64,000 nucleotides of DNA from positions 1 through 64,000 of the forward strand of contig NZ_AP014724.1 of assembly GCF_001548055.1 (NCBI RefSeq), in the 5' to 3' direction. This DNA comes from Sulfurospirillum cavolei. GTDB taxonomy: Bacteria > Campylobacterota > Campylobacteria > Campylobacterales > Sulfurospirillaceae. The notes beneath the pieces are model-generated. The model had not been told where the DNA came from and did not search any database. It worked only from the letters and a program-made list of their open reading frames with translations. Positions 41,289 to 54,409 of this stretch are shown here, piece after piece (positions within the stretch are counted from its first letter, which is position 1; every line of letters starts with the position of its first letter). The position numbers and the translations under genes are program-made.

Positions 41289-43715
41289 ATGAAAGTAGAG
41301 ATCTCACGAAGGAGATTTCTTCAAGGGAGCGTGGCTTTAAGTATTGTCGGGGGAACGGCGTTAAGTCAGACGTCTATTCTTGCTGAAAATGCAAAAAAGT
41401 CCAAAGAACTTCCTTTGTTGAAACAAGTTCCGACGATTTGCGAAATGTGCGTCAATAAATGCGCCGCGATCGCAACGGTTAAAAACGGCATTGTTACGAA
41501 ACTCGATCCTAATCCGTATTTCCCTAAATCGCGCAATATGCTATGCGCTAGAGGGGTTGCCGGCATTCATGCGCTTTACGATCCCGATCGTTTGAAGTAC
41601 CCTTTAATCCGCACGGGACAAAGGGGTGATGGAAAGTACCGTCGTGCAAGCTGGGACGAAGCTTATGCGTTTATCCAAGAAAAACTCGTGAAAATTTTAG
41701 ACGAAGAAAAAGACAATCGCTCGTGTATCGGATATTGTGCGGGCGAGGGTTTGGCGGAACATACGTTTAAAACGTTTATGGCGGATAAATTCGGTTCGTC
41801 GAATTTCTTGAACCACTCGACGATTTGCCTTCAAACGGCGGTATCGGGTTATACGTTAACCATCGGCGGTTACGGACAAGCAGATTTGGAAAACGCCAAA
41901 TACGTTATTATGGCGGGTGCAAACCGTGCCGAAGCGATTTTAACGCCCGATACGATGGATATGTTCAAACGAACGCGCGGACGCGGTATGAAACTCGTCG
42001 TCGTCGATCCTCGCTTTACCAATTCCGCCATGCATGCGGATACTTACGTGCCCATTAAACCGGGAACCGATTTGGCGTTTGTTTTGGCGTTAACCTACGT
42101 TGCGATCAGCGACCAAATTTACAATCGTAGTTATGTCGCCAAAAACTTCGTCGATTTCGATAAATACAAAAAACACATTATCGAGAACGAATACACTCCC
42201 GAATGGGCGGAAAAAATTACAGGCATTCCTGCTGCGACCATCTGTAAAATCGCTCACGATTTTATGGCGAATGCGCCGCAAGCGGTTTATTATCAAGGCA
42301 GACGTACGACATGGTCGAAAAACGACTTCCAACTTCGTCGGGCTATGGCACTCTTTAGTGCGCTTGGCGGCGGTATCGATGTTAAAGGCGGTATCGTGTT
42401 CGGTAAAAAGCTTCCTTTGGGTGAGCATACGACGACCGCTCCGATGTATGCACAAGCCAAACCGCGTATCGATAAAAACTTGGCAGCCGTCGTCGGCGCA
42501 ACCGGAACGTGGGTCGGCTGGCGTAATATGGTTGCGGAAGGAAAATCTCCGTATCCGATTCGCGGCATGTTCGTCTATAAACAAAATCCGATGCTCTCCG
42601 TTCCCAATACGGCAAAAACGCGTCAGATGTTTGAAAAAATGGACTTGGTCGTCGTCATCGATACAATGCCGAGCGATACGGCGATGATGGCAGATGTTAT
42701 TTTGCCGGAATGTACCTATTTGGAGCGCGAAGATCCCGTTCAATCGTTTGCGGGAATCGAACCGGCTATTGCGGTACGCGAGAAGGCGATCGATCCGATG
42801 TATGAGACCAAGCCTGTTATTGAAATCATGCGAGGATTGGCTCAAAAACTTTCCAAACCGCTCTGGGAAATTACGAAAAAGTATGACGAAGACGTTCAAG
42901 ACGAACTCGAAGATGCCGACGAAGCAGAGTTTTACGAAGAAAACGGTTTTGATCTTTCCGAGCCGTTTATGCATTCGCAAGAAGAGACGAATAAGCATCT
43001 GTTCGTGGAAAAATACGGCGAGGAAGCATGGGGGATTTTGCGCGAAAAAGGCGTTTTCTATCCGAATATGCTCTCTTATTTTAAGAAAATCGATAACAAC
43101 ACCTATCAATGTTATCCCAAAGACAGGAAGTTTTATTCGGTACTAAAATTGGAAGAAGAGTACGATGCCGAGACGTTTTTACATGATTTATGCGTCAATC
43201 CCGTCGATATCGCCGATTTGAAACGTTCGTTTAATACGCCGAATAAAAAGGTCGAATGCTATTTGGGAAGTATGGAAAGTCGCGGCGTAGACCCGATGCC
43301 GACATGGAAAGACGAAGAGTTTGTGAAAGTTCCCTCCGGTCAGTTCAAATTTATTTCCGGCCGTCACGCGCAATTTACGCAAAATTCTTCTCAAAACAAC
43401 ATTATGCTTTTGGAGTTGATGCGCGAAAATTATATCTGGATCAACGACCAAGAGGCCAAAGCACTCGGTATTGCATTCGGCGATACGGTAGAAGTGAGCA
43501 GTCGTGTAGGACGCGTGCGCATTAAAGCGTATCCGACGCCTAAAATCGTTCCGCAAACCGTTTTTTACATTCACGGATTCGGTGCGAAATCCGAAGGGTT
43601 AACGTTTGCACACCGAAACGGTGCGAGCGATAACGAGATTATAGAAGATACGATCGAACCGGTTCACGGTTGTGCGAATATGCACGACACGATCGTCTCG
43701 ATTAAAAAGGTGTAA
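41289..43715 (+). CDS. Tat-exported molybdopterin oxidoreductase, PsrA/PhsA-like (operon 2)
   Basis: An 808-residue paralogue of the operon-1 enzyme. Tat leader SRRRFLQG at residues 6-13; [4Fe-4S] ligands C51, C54, C58 and C86; Cys180 in NHSTIC as Mo ligand. It differs by an insertion of about 25 residues near position 620-650 (EEEYDAETFLHDLCVNPVD region) that operon 1 lacks. The protein bodies clearly share one ancestor but have diverged well beyond the conserved core, so the substrates could differ (polysulfide, thiosulfate, tetrathionate or another sulfur oxyanion). A complete set of partner subunits follows. The first 44 bases are identical to those at 33591. Confidence 0.88.
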   Translation: MKVEISRRRFLQGSVALSIVGGTALSQTSILAENAKKSKELPLLKQVPTICEMCVNKCAAIATVKNGIVTKLDPNPYFPKSRNMLCARGVAGIHALYDPDRLKYPLIRTGQRGDGKYRRASWDEAYAFIQEKLVKILDEEKDNRSCIGYCAGEGLAEHTFKTFMADKFGSSNFLNHSTICLQTAVSGYTLTIGGYGQADLENAKYVIMAGANRAEAILTPDTMDMFKRTRGRGMKLVVVDPRFTNSAMHADTYVPIKPGTDLAFVLALTYVAISDQIYNRSYVAKNFVDFDKYKKHIIENEYTPEWAEKITGIPAATICKIAHDFMANAPQAVYYQGRRTTWSKNDFQLRRAMALFSALGGGIDVKGGIVFGKKLPLGEHTTTAPMYAQAKPRIDKNLAAVVGATGTWVGWRNMVAEGKSPYPIRGMFVYKQNPMLSVPNTAKTRQMFEKMDLVVVIDTMPSDTAMMADVILPECTYLEREDPVQSFAGIEPAIAVREKAIDPMYETKPVIEIMRGLAQKLSKPLWEITKKYDEDVQDELEDADEAEFYEENGFDLSEPFMHSQEETNKHLFVEKYGEEAWGILREKGVFYPNMLSYFKKIDNNTYQCYPKDRKFYSVLKLEEEYDAETFLHDLCVNPVDIADLKRSFNTPNKKVECYLGSMESRGVDPMPTWKDEEFVKVPSGQFKFISGRHAQFTQNSSQNNIMLLELMRENYIWINDQEAKALGIAFGDTVEVSSRVGRVRIKAYPTPKIVPQTVFYIHGFGAKSEGLTFAHRNGASDNEIIEDTIEPVHGCANMHDTIVSIKKV

Positions 43716-43718
43716 GCT

Positions 43719-44384
43719 ATGAATTACGCAATGGCATTAGATTATCAAAACTGTATCAATTGTAAAGCGTGCGAAGTTGCATGTAAAGAGGAAAACGGTG
43801 TTCAGCTCGGTGCGGACAAACAACGTATTTGGATCGGTGTGGTTGAGGGTACGATTTTCGGGAAACCGTTTATCAATCTTTACCCCTCTCAATGCAACCA
43901 TTGTATCGACGCGCCGTGCGTCAACGTTTGTCCGACCAATGCCAGCCATTTTGCAGGGGGAGGAATCGTCAAAGTCGACGCGCACAAATGTATTTTGTGT
44001 AAAGGTTGTATGGAAGCATGTCCGTACGATGCGAGGTTTGTCGACGATACGATGGTTGCGGTCGATAAATGTACGTTTTGCGATCACCGCTCTTTAGTTG
44101 AAGGCGGAACGACGGCATGTCAAGCGACCTGTCCGACGAAAGTTCGCGTATTCGGCGATTTGGACGATGAAAACAGCGATATCGTGAAGTTGTTAAAAAC
44201 CAAACGCTTTTTCTTCCAAAAAGAGCATACCGGAACGCTTCCGAAACTGTTTTATATTTTACCCGATGACGAAACGTATGCCAAACAGAGCGTTTCGCAT
44301 CACACGAAAATTCATACGTGGGACGAAATCCAACCCTTGTATGCGCAAGCTCGCGAACGAAGGAGTAAAGAATGGAGAAAATAA
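43719..44384 (+). CDS. Four-cluster ferredoxin subunit, PsrB-like (operon 2)
   Basis: A 221-residue paralogue of the operon-1 Fe-S subunit with the same four cysteine groups (NCINCKACEVACKEEN, CNHCIDAPCVNVCP, KCILCKGCMEACPYDAR, KCTFC...ACQATCPTK). It has a C-terminal extension of about 35 residues (ETYAKQ to RSKEWRK) not present in operon 1. It starts three bases after the preceding stop; its last 13 bases overlap the NrfD gene. The block 44109-44167 is identical to 36341-36399. Confidence 0.94.
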   Translation: MNYAMALDYQNCINCKACEVACKEENGVQLGADKQRIWIGVVEGTIFGKPFINLYPSQCNHCIDAPCVNVCPTNASHFAGGGIVKVDAHKCILCKGCMEACPYDARFVDDTMVAVDKCTFCDHRSLVEGGTTACQATCPTKVRVFGDLDDENSDIVKLLKTKRFFFQKEHTGTLPKLFYILPDDETYAKQSVSHHTKIHTWDEIQPLYAQARERRSKEWRK

Positions 44385-45637
44385 GCTTTATCGGTCTTGA
44401 CATTAACAAGACGACGATCGGAGGGCTATTATTGAATAAAACGATGCTATTTGCTTACGTGCTTTTAGCATTGGCGGCGTTTGGAATTTACGAAATTTTC
44501 GACGTGCGTTATTTCAGTGCGGCGGCCAATGCGCATGCTTCCGGACTCAATCCGACGAGTTTAGAGCTTAAAGAAGCGATGCGACTTGCGGTTTTCGGAG
44601 ACGTCGGAGAGGTCAACCGCAACATTCCATGGACGCTCTTTATCGTCAATTACATGTACATGATTTACACGGGAAGCGGCATCATCTTCTTGGTCGCTTT
44701 AGCGGAACTGATGAACTTTCATTTGGTCGAAAAAGCGGCGGCAGGTTTTATGGTTGCCGGTATCGCTATGGTCTTTGCGGGTCTGTTTACGATCGCGACG
44801 GATCTTAACATGTTAAATATGGTGTGGATGGTGCTAACGCCCAACGTTGGTGCGGGTATGTGGCTGATGTTACCGCTTTATTGTACGTACATTCCTTTTG
44901 TTTTGTTTGAAATCTATTTGGTGCTCACGCATAAAAGGGCATGGGCAAAACGTCTGGCGTTACCGATCTTGGTCTTAAGCATTATCGTTGATTTGATCGA
45001 ATATTACATTCAAGCGAAACTCTTTTCGATGAATACGGCACGCCATCTATGGACGGAATTCCCGTTCCTGACGTTTTATTTCATCATTTCCGCTTTTGTT
45101 TCATCTTTAGGCGTTATGGGAATCGTCAGCTTTTTGGCTCATCGTCAAAAACACGAATACGGTGCATTAATGGAACTTAATCGAAAAGCGATGTTATTTT
45201 TTGTATCGATTTTAGGAGTATACGAAATATTTGCCTATATGACCGTTGATAAAGATTGGGCATTTTTAATCCTTTTTGGGCCGTTTCGTTACGTCTATTT
45301 TATCGGTTACATCTTTCTAACGTTGACCTTACCGTTTTTATGTATTGTTAAGCCTAGAAAACCTATATTTACCTTAATAGCCTCGATTTCGGTCGTTATC
45401 GGCGGTTATGTCGGACGTTACCTTTTTGTTTACGGAGGTAATGCCAATCCTATGTCCAATCGCTTCGGCGTAGGGTATGAAAAATATGATTTTTATGCGC
45501 TTTCAAAGCCTTTTAACTATGTGGCTCCTCATCTCGGAGAAATTTTGATCGTAGTAGGCTCTATCGGTGTTGCTGTTGCAATCTATAAACTTTTCGATGT
45601 TTTTTTATCGGTCGGCGAGTTGCGAGAACATCATTAA
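44372..45637 (+). CDS. NrfD-family membrane subunit, PsrC-like (operon 2)
   Basis: A 421-residue membrane protein with about nine to ten hydrophobic segments; NRNIPWTLFIVNYMYMIYTGSG near residue 73 (cited by its parts IPWTLFIVNYMYM and YTGSG) corresponds to the quinol-site region of the family. It starts inside the Fe-S subunit gene, so subunit ratios are probably set by coupling. It is longer than and poorly similar to the operon-1 NrfD protein, suggesting replacement or fast divergence. The rhodanese gene follows after 37 bases. Confidence 0.9.
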   Translation: MEKISFIGLDINKTTIGGLLLNKTMLFAYVLLALAAFGIYEIFDVRYFSAAANAHASGLNPTSLELKEAMRLAVFGDVGEVNRNIPWTLFIVNYMYMIYTGSGIIFLVALAELMNFHLVEKAAAGFMVAGIAMVFAGLFTIATDLNMLNMVWMVLTPNVGAGMWLMLPLYCTYIPFVLFEIYLVLTHKRAWAKRLALPILVLSIIVDLIEYYIQAKLFSMNTARHLWTEFPFLTFYFIISAFVSSLGVMGIVSFLAHRQKHEYGALMELNRKAMLFFVSILGVYEIFAYMTVDKDWAFLILFGPFRYVYFIGYIFLTLTLPFLCIVKPRKPIFTLIASISVVIGGYVGRYLFVYGGNANPMSNRFGVGYEKYDFYALSKPFNYVAPHLGEILIVVGSIGVAVAIYKLFDVFLSVGELREHH

Positions 45638-45670
45638 AGAGACGAAAAATATAACCATATTATAAGGAGA

Positions 45671-46925
45671 AAACATGAGACTAAGAAGTATAGCAAGTAG
45701 CGTGATCGTAGCGGGGCTTTTGTTCGGAGGGTGCGCAAGTAGCCAACCCGAAGCGAGCCAAGCAGCGGTAGAGAAAGTACAAACAGAACCCAGCGCAAAA
45801 GTTAAAAGCTTGATCGAACAATACCGCTTGGAGAACGTAACGTACGATTACGTAGCAGCAGCGATCGGAAACGGAACGCGAGGCGGCGCAAAAGCACTCT
45901 TGATCGATGCAAGACCGCACCCAAAATACCTAGCAGGGACGATTCCCTCTAGCCTTAATATTCCCGATACCGAAATAGAGAAATATATCGGACAATTGGA
46001 GAAAGTAGCAAAAGATAAAGAGATTATCGTCTATTGCGGCGGATGGGAATGTGAAAAAAGCCCGATCGTTGCAGGATACCTTAAAGGTAAAGGCTATACC
46101 AACGTAAAACTTTACCAAGCCGGTGAACCTGAATGGAAAACAAAAAGTTACTTAGAAGTAGGAACGCCCGTAGCCCAAGCAGCATTTAAAAACGAAAGCG
46201 CACTCTTGATCGATGCACGCCCCTACGCTAAATACCTTGCCGGAAGTATTCCCGGAGCGATGCATATCCATGACGCCGATGTCGATCAATTTATCGGACG
46301 CTTGCCAAGCGATAAAACAACCTCGATTATTACCTTTTGTGAAGGATACGATTGCGCAAAATCACATAACTTGGCAAAAAAACTTGAAACCTTAGGCTAC
46401 AAAAAAATAAGCGTCTACGCCGGAGGATACCCGGAATGGAAAGAATCGGGTAACCAAACAACCGCAGGCGGTGTAAAAAAAGTAGAAGCTAAAGCAGAAA
46501 CACCTAAAAAAGATGCCTTCGTTGAAGGTATAAAATTAGGAGCTGATGAAGGAACCGTGGACGGTGAATGGTATAAAGCCCATATCATGGCAGGAACCGT
46601 ACCGAGTAATGTCGCAATCATTGACGTGAGAAGCCCCTCCGAATACGCCAACGGACATATTAAAGGCGCGATCAATATCGAAGCGGGGAAATTAAGCGCA
46701 CAAGAATTTGCAGCAAAATTACCTAAAGGAAAAGTCGTGATTCTGAATTGCTCCGCAGGCGGAAGATCGATGGAAGCCTTTTTGAAATTGCAAGGCGCAA
46801 AAATAGACGTGAGTAAGATATTCTATTTTGATGCCAATATCAAATGCGATAAATCAAACCAATGCGACATCAAGGTCAATGAACCTTTAGGGTAGATCTC
46901 GGCTTTACATGTAAGATGACATGTC
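45671..46925 (+). repeat. Long direct repeat, copy 2 (rhodanese gene plus 30 bases)
   Basis: Partner of 37701-38955; see there. The repeats are 7,970 bases apart in direct orientation, so recombination between them would delete all of operon 2 with the intervening genes. Confidence 0.95.
45675..46895 (+). CDS. Triple-rhodanese lipoprotein (copy 2)
   Basis: A 406-residue protein with the same lipobox Cys20 and active cysteines 121, 222 and 359 as copy 1. I find only two amino-acid changes: K-to-Q in DVD(K/Q)FIG of domain 2 and Q-to-P in RS(Q/P)SEY of domain 3. Stop codons differ (TAG here, TAA in copy 1). It is the last gene of operon 2, in the same position as in operon 1, which argues that the sulfur carrier is a shared working part of both reductases. 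ATAAGGAG precedes the ATG. Confidence 0.9.
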   Translation: MRLRSIASSVIVAGLLFGGCASSQPEASQAAVEKVQTEPSAKVKSLIEQYRLENVTYDYVAAAIGNGTRGGAKALLIDARPHPKYLAGTIPSSLNIPDTEIEKYIGQLEKVAKDKEIIVYCGGWECEKSPIVAGYLKGKGYTNVKLYQAGEPEWKTKSYLEVGTPVAQAAFKNESALLIDARPYAKYLAGSIPGAMHIHDADVDQFIGRLPSDKTTSIITFCEGYDCAKSHNLAKKLETLGYKKISVYAGGYPEWKESGNQTTAGGVKKVEAKAETPKKDAFVEGIKLGADEGTVDGEWYKAHIMAGTVPSNVAIIDVRSPSEYANGHIKGAINIEAGKLSAQEFAAKLPKGKVVILNCSAGGRSMEAFLKLQGAKIDVSKIFYFDANIKCDKSNQCDIKVNEPLG

Positions 46926-46940
46926 TATGAAATGAAACTA

Positions 46941-46979
46941 AAAAGGGGCGAGAAGCACAGAATGCCTCCCACCCCTTTT
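46941..46979. terminator. Bidirectional terminator between convergent genes
   Basis: AAAAGGGG (46941-46948) pairs with CCCCTTTT (46972-46979) around a 23-base loop. It lies between the rhodanese gene (+) and the BAX-inhibitor-like gene (-), and has A/T tracts on both sides. Confidence 0.65.
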
Positions 46980-46999
46980 CCTCTCAAGCACTACAAAGC

Positions 47000-47707
47000 T
47001 TATTCGTCGCGTGAGCCGAAAATTCCAAGAATTTGCAAAAGTGAGATAAAAAGATTTAAAAAATCTAAATACAATGCTATTGCACCTTCAATCGGTGTTT
47101 CGTAAGCACCTCTGATAATATTTTGCGTATCGTAAAGAATAAACGCACTAAACAAAATAGAGCTAATGCTCGCAATTGCCAACTGTAAAATAGGGCTATG
47201 AAAGAAGATGTTAATAATACCCGCAACCACAATGACGATCAGGGTAATGAAAAGCATTTTCCCCATTGCAGAAAAGTCGCGTTTGGTATTCATCGCAAAT
47301 ACGGAAAGTCCGCCGAAAGCGACCGTCGTCAAGATAAAAGCGTTGGCTACGATACTTGAACCGCCTTTTAAACCCAGAATAGAGGAGAGAAGCGGTGTTA
47401 ATGTAAGACCGGTTAAAAATGTGAACGCAAAAAGTAAGATCATATTTAAACCGGCTTTTCGTTTTGCCGCATAGAGTCCGAATAAAACGATAAACTCTAA
47501 AATAACGAGTCCCCAATACCAAGAAGCGATGGCACTTGCCATACCGATTCCGACATATGCACCGGCACTTGCGGCTAATAATGAAGCGGCAAAAAGCTGG
47601 TAGGTTTGCTTAATAAAAACTCCTAAGGAGCTTTCATTGATCCTTGTATGCTCATAAATACCCTCTTGAGAGTGTTGTTGTATGTAGTCTCTGTCATACA
47701 GTCCCAT
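47000..47707 (-). CDS. BAX inhibitor-1/YccA family membrane protein
   Basis: A 235-residue inner-membrane protein with seven hydrophobic segments and the family's C-terminal YDTQNIIRGAYE motif near residue 190. Bacterial members (YccA, YbhL) interact with the FtsH protease or act as ion-leak proteins; the exact job here is unknown. AAGGAG lies seven bases before ATG 47707. A minus-strand TATAAT (47791-47796) is the likely -10. Confidence 0.92.
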   Translation of the reverse strand: MGLYDRDYIQQHSQEGIYEHTRINESSLGVFIKQTYQLFAASLLAASAGAYVGIGMASAIASWYWGLVILEFIVLFGLYAAKRKAGLNMILLFAFTFLTGLTLTPLLSSILGLKGGSSIVANAFILTTVAFGGLSVFAMNTKRDFSAMGKMLFITLIVIVVAGIINIFFHSPILQLAIASISSILFSAFILYDTQNIIRGAYETPIEGAIALYLDFLNLFISLLQILGIFGSRDE

Positions 47708-48169
47708 AGTGTTCTCCTTGTCAATTAAACATAAAATCAAAAGCGCATTTTACCTCAATCAAATCAGAAAATGCAATTTTTCGATTTACTATTATATGGA
47801 AAGAGGTTAAACAAAAAATTAATCATTCTGAACAAGAATAAAAAAGATGCCGAAAGCCTCTTTTCTTTAACCTTCTTTTAAGGAGTCTGGGTATATAATT
47901 TCGTCCTCGTTTGAGAGAACGGGGTTAAAGAGAAGCCCCCAAAGTAGGGGATTAGCTTCACGTTCATTACCATTTTAACAATGTCAAATTCAATCTTTGA
48001 AATCTAAATAAGCGACCGAGCTAGGACGCAAACATGTAAGAGATTATCAACTCTTCGGAATAAAAGAGATAAATCAAACTTCATTTATGAAGGATACAAA
48101 GGACAGAAGCTTTGCTTCGTGCTTTAGTATTTGGTTCTTTAGCAAAGGTTTCCTTTGCTAAAGAACATT
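47708..48169 (+). promoter_or_regulatory. rRNA operon promoter and leader
   Basis: No coding gene. TATAAT at 47894-47899 gives a transcription start near 47906 and a leader of about 260 bases before 16S. The leader contains a hairpin-forming AGCAAAGG/CCTTTGCT pair (48141-48160) directly before 16S, likely part of the processing stalk. The BAX-inhibitor-like promoter occupies the left end. Confidence 0.7.
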
Positions 48170-49678
<1,509 letters not shown>

Positions 49679-49773
49679 CTAGAGTATAAGAGACACTATC
49701 TCACAATGGTGTCTCGGCGAGAATAGCTTGGTTGCTTATTTAGTTTTGAGAGATTGAAGAAATGAATGAAAAG

Positions 49774-49850
49774 GGGCTTATAGCTCAGGTGGTTAGAGCG
49801 TACCCCTGATAAGGGTAAGGTCAGAGGTTCGAGTCCTCTTAAGCCCACCA
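49774..49850 (+). tRNA. tRNA-Ile (GAU)
   Basis: 77 bases in the 16S-23S spacer with acceptor GGGCTTA paired to TAAGCCC, anticodon GAU (CTGATAA loop) and encoded CCA. Confidence 0.97.
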
Positions 49851-49851
49851 T

Positions 49852-49927
49852 GGGGAATTAGCTCAGCTGGGAGAGCGCCTGCTTTGCACGCAGGAGGTCA
49901 GCGGTTCGATCCCGCTATTCTCCACCA
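49852..49927 (+). tRNA. tRNA-Ala (UGC)
   Basis: 76 bases starting two bases after tRNA-Ile, acceptor GGGGAAT paired to ATTCTCC, anticodon UGC (TTTGCAC loop) and encoded CCA. Confidence 0.97.
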
Positions 49928-50255
49928 GTTACTTGTGCTAGACGTCATCAACATCGTTGAGTGCGTTTGATTGTTCGGTCATGTACTTTATGTACACTCC
50001 CGTCACAAGCAAACTTCTCGCCTCGTTGCTAACGCCAATCACTGCGTAACGCCGATCTTTTTAAAAGACATTGTTTAAGAAAGAAGAAGTTTAATATCAG
50101 TTCTTACATGTAAGAGTTGATATTAGACTTTTTTAGTCTAAAGTTATTTAATTTAATATTGTCAAAGTCAACAAAACGCAAAAAAACAATTTACAACTTG
50201 TTGAATGTTTCATTACATTTAATAAGGGAGTGAAATGTGCATTAGAATACAAATA
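49928..50255 (+). other. Spacer between tRNA-Ala and 23S rRNA
   Basis: 328 bases without a gene. It contains one exact TTACATGTAA (50104-50113) within CTTACATGTAAG and an AT-rich stretch after 50130. I see nothing else I can name. Confidence 0.6.
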
Positions 50256-53165
<2,910 letters not shown>

Positions 53166-53388
53166 TATTAACCTACTTTTAACGCTTGAACGAAGTCCAA
53201 GCTAAAGTAGCAAATACTAAAGCACAAAAAAGCTTCTGCTTTTTCGTATGAAGTATATTGTATGATAATGCTATTTCACTTCCTTATTAAGTGTAAAGCG
53301 CTTTGTTGACAGACAATACTAAAATCACCAAAAGAATGGTGAATTAAGCCTATTTCGCTATAATGCGACAATAGATTTAATTCACGAT
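53166..53388 (+). promoter_or_regulatory. 23S-5S spacer with a probable 5S promoter
   Basis: A 223-base gap, long for a 23S-5S spacer. An extended -10 GCTATAAT (TATAAT 53359-53364) lies 25 bases before the mature 5S end, in the same form as other promoters here (for example that of ilvD). It would allow 5S synthesis independent of the long rRNA transcript. Confidence 0.5.
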
Positions 53389-53504
53389 TCTGGTGGCTAT
53401 TGAGAAGAGGAAACGCCCTGTCCCATTTCGAACCAGGAAGCTAAGCTCTTCATCGCCGATAATACTTTCCCTTACTGGGATGGAAACGTAGGTCGCCGCC
53501 AGTT
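53389..53504 (+). rRNA. rrf: 5S ribosomal RNA
   Basis: The ends pair as CTGGTGGC (53390-53397) with GCCGCCAG (53495-53502). Internal landmarks CCCATTTCGAACCAGGAAGC-type loop B/C sequence and GGGATGG are present. About 115 bases; ends approximate. Confidence 0.93.
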
Positions 53505-53837
53505 CCGTGATTCCCTCACTCGATTATCCACTATTTCGTCTTCTACAAAGGCGGTCTTTCTTGGAAAAAAATCAATTAAAAGCTTATTTATTCGCTTTCT
53601 TATCTGTCTTTCTTTGGTCAACAGTAGCATTATATTATAGGCTCTTTCTTTTAACTTTAGCTTTTTCAACATTGTCCAGATTTTAACGATTAATTTGCAT
53701 GATAAAATAGTGTATTTTAGTGATAAAGATAGTAAATTTATTATATTTTTTTATTATATATATTACTTTTTATCTTCAACTAGCTTTTAGCCTCTTTGCG
53801 TTACTATAATTTCACAACTAAACATAAAGGAATTTCT
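53505..53837 (+). other. Intergenic region with promoter of the small exported gene
   Basis: Mostly AT-rich with no gene I can support. TATAAT at 53805-53810 and AAAGGAA at 53826-53832 serve the gene at 53838. No clear 5S terminator hairpin was found. Confidence 0.5.
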
Positions 53838-54176
53838 ATGAAAAAGTTTATCGGTTTCGTAGTTTCAGCATTTTTACTTGTGGGACTTATGAGTACCCAT
53901 GCAATGGCAGATGCGGCGAAAGGTCAAAAGTACTATCTTAAGTACATGAAAGAGGGTGCCGGCATGAACGGTGCTAAATTTGCTACGCAACATACGCAAG
54001 CAGAGTGGAAAGCTTTATTTGACGGAAAAGGCGAGAAATTTGTTGCAGAATACAGCAAAAAATATCCCGGTCTTGAGTCCTTTTTAAAAGGCGATAAATT
54101 TGAGAAGTTTATGGCAGATATTAAAGATTTCTGCGTTGAGTTTGCAAGCGACAGCGGTAACGTTCCTTCTTGCTAA
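53838..54176 (+). CDS. Small exported heme-less cytochrome-c-like protein (tandem copy A)
   Basis: A 112-residue protein: signal peptide cleaved near AMA-DA (residue 25), then GQKYYLKYMKEG, HTQAEWKALF near residue 54 and YASDSGNVPSC-type end (here FASDSGN). No CXXCH motif and only two cysteines, both at the C-terminal end. The family also occurs at 39027. Small size, export signal and strong promoter suggest an abundant periplasmic protein; function unknown. A near-identical copy follows at 54410. A 30-base perfect palindrome at 54191 ends the unit. Confidence 0.8.
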   Translation: MKKFIGFVVSAFLLVGLMSTHAMADAAKGQKYYLKYMKEGAGMNGAKFATQHTQAEWKALFDGKGEKFVAEYSKKYPGLESFLKGDKFEKFMADIKDFCVEFASDSGNVPSC

Positions 54177-54190
54177 TCTCAAATTTCTTT

Positions 54191-54220
54191 AACTTTGATC
54201 GTTTTAAAACGATCAAAGTT
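54191..54220 (+). terminator. Terminator-like perfect palindrome
   Basis: A 30-base perfect palindrome whose half is AACTTTGATCGTTTT, lying 15 bases after the stop of tandem copy A. It lacks a long T-tract after the stem, so it may be a processing or stability hairpin rather than a strong terminator. Confidence 0.6.
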
Positions 54221-54409
54221 TGCTCTATATTGTAAAGTTTAATTAACCTAAAAATTCCCAAAAATTAGACATTCTCGTGCATTCTTTAAGAAAAGTAAAG
54301 AAAAGTAGACATAATAATTCCTTATTTTTTTGCTATTACTGTTTTTTAAATTAAAATTTATTTTACTTTTGTTATGATGGCTCTACATTAAAAATGCAAA
54401 GGAGAGATG

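Noticed and set aside
37701-46925. A transposon carrying the duplicated rhodanese genes
   Set aside because: No transposase, terminal inverted repeats or target-site duplication flank either copy, and the repeats end at gene boundaries.
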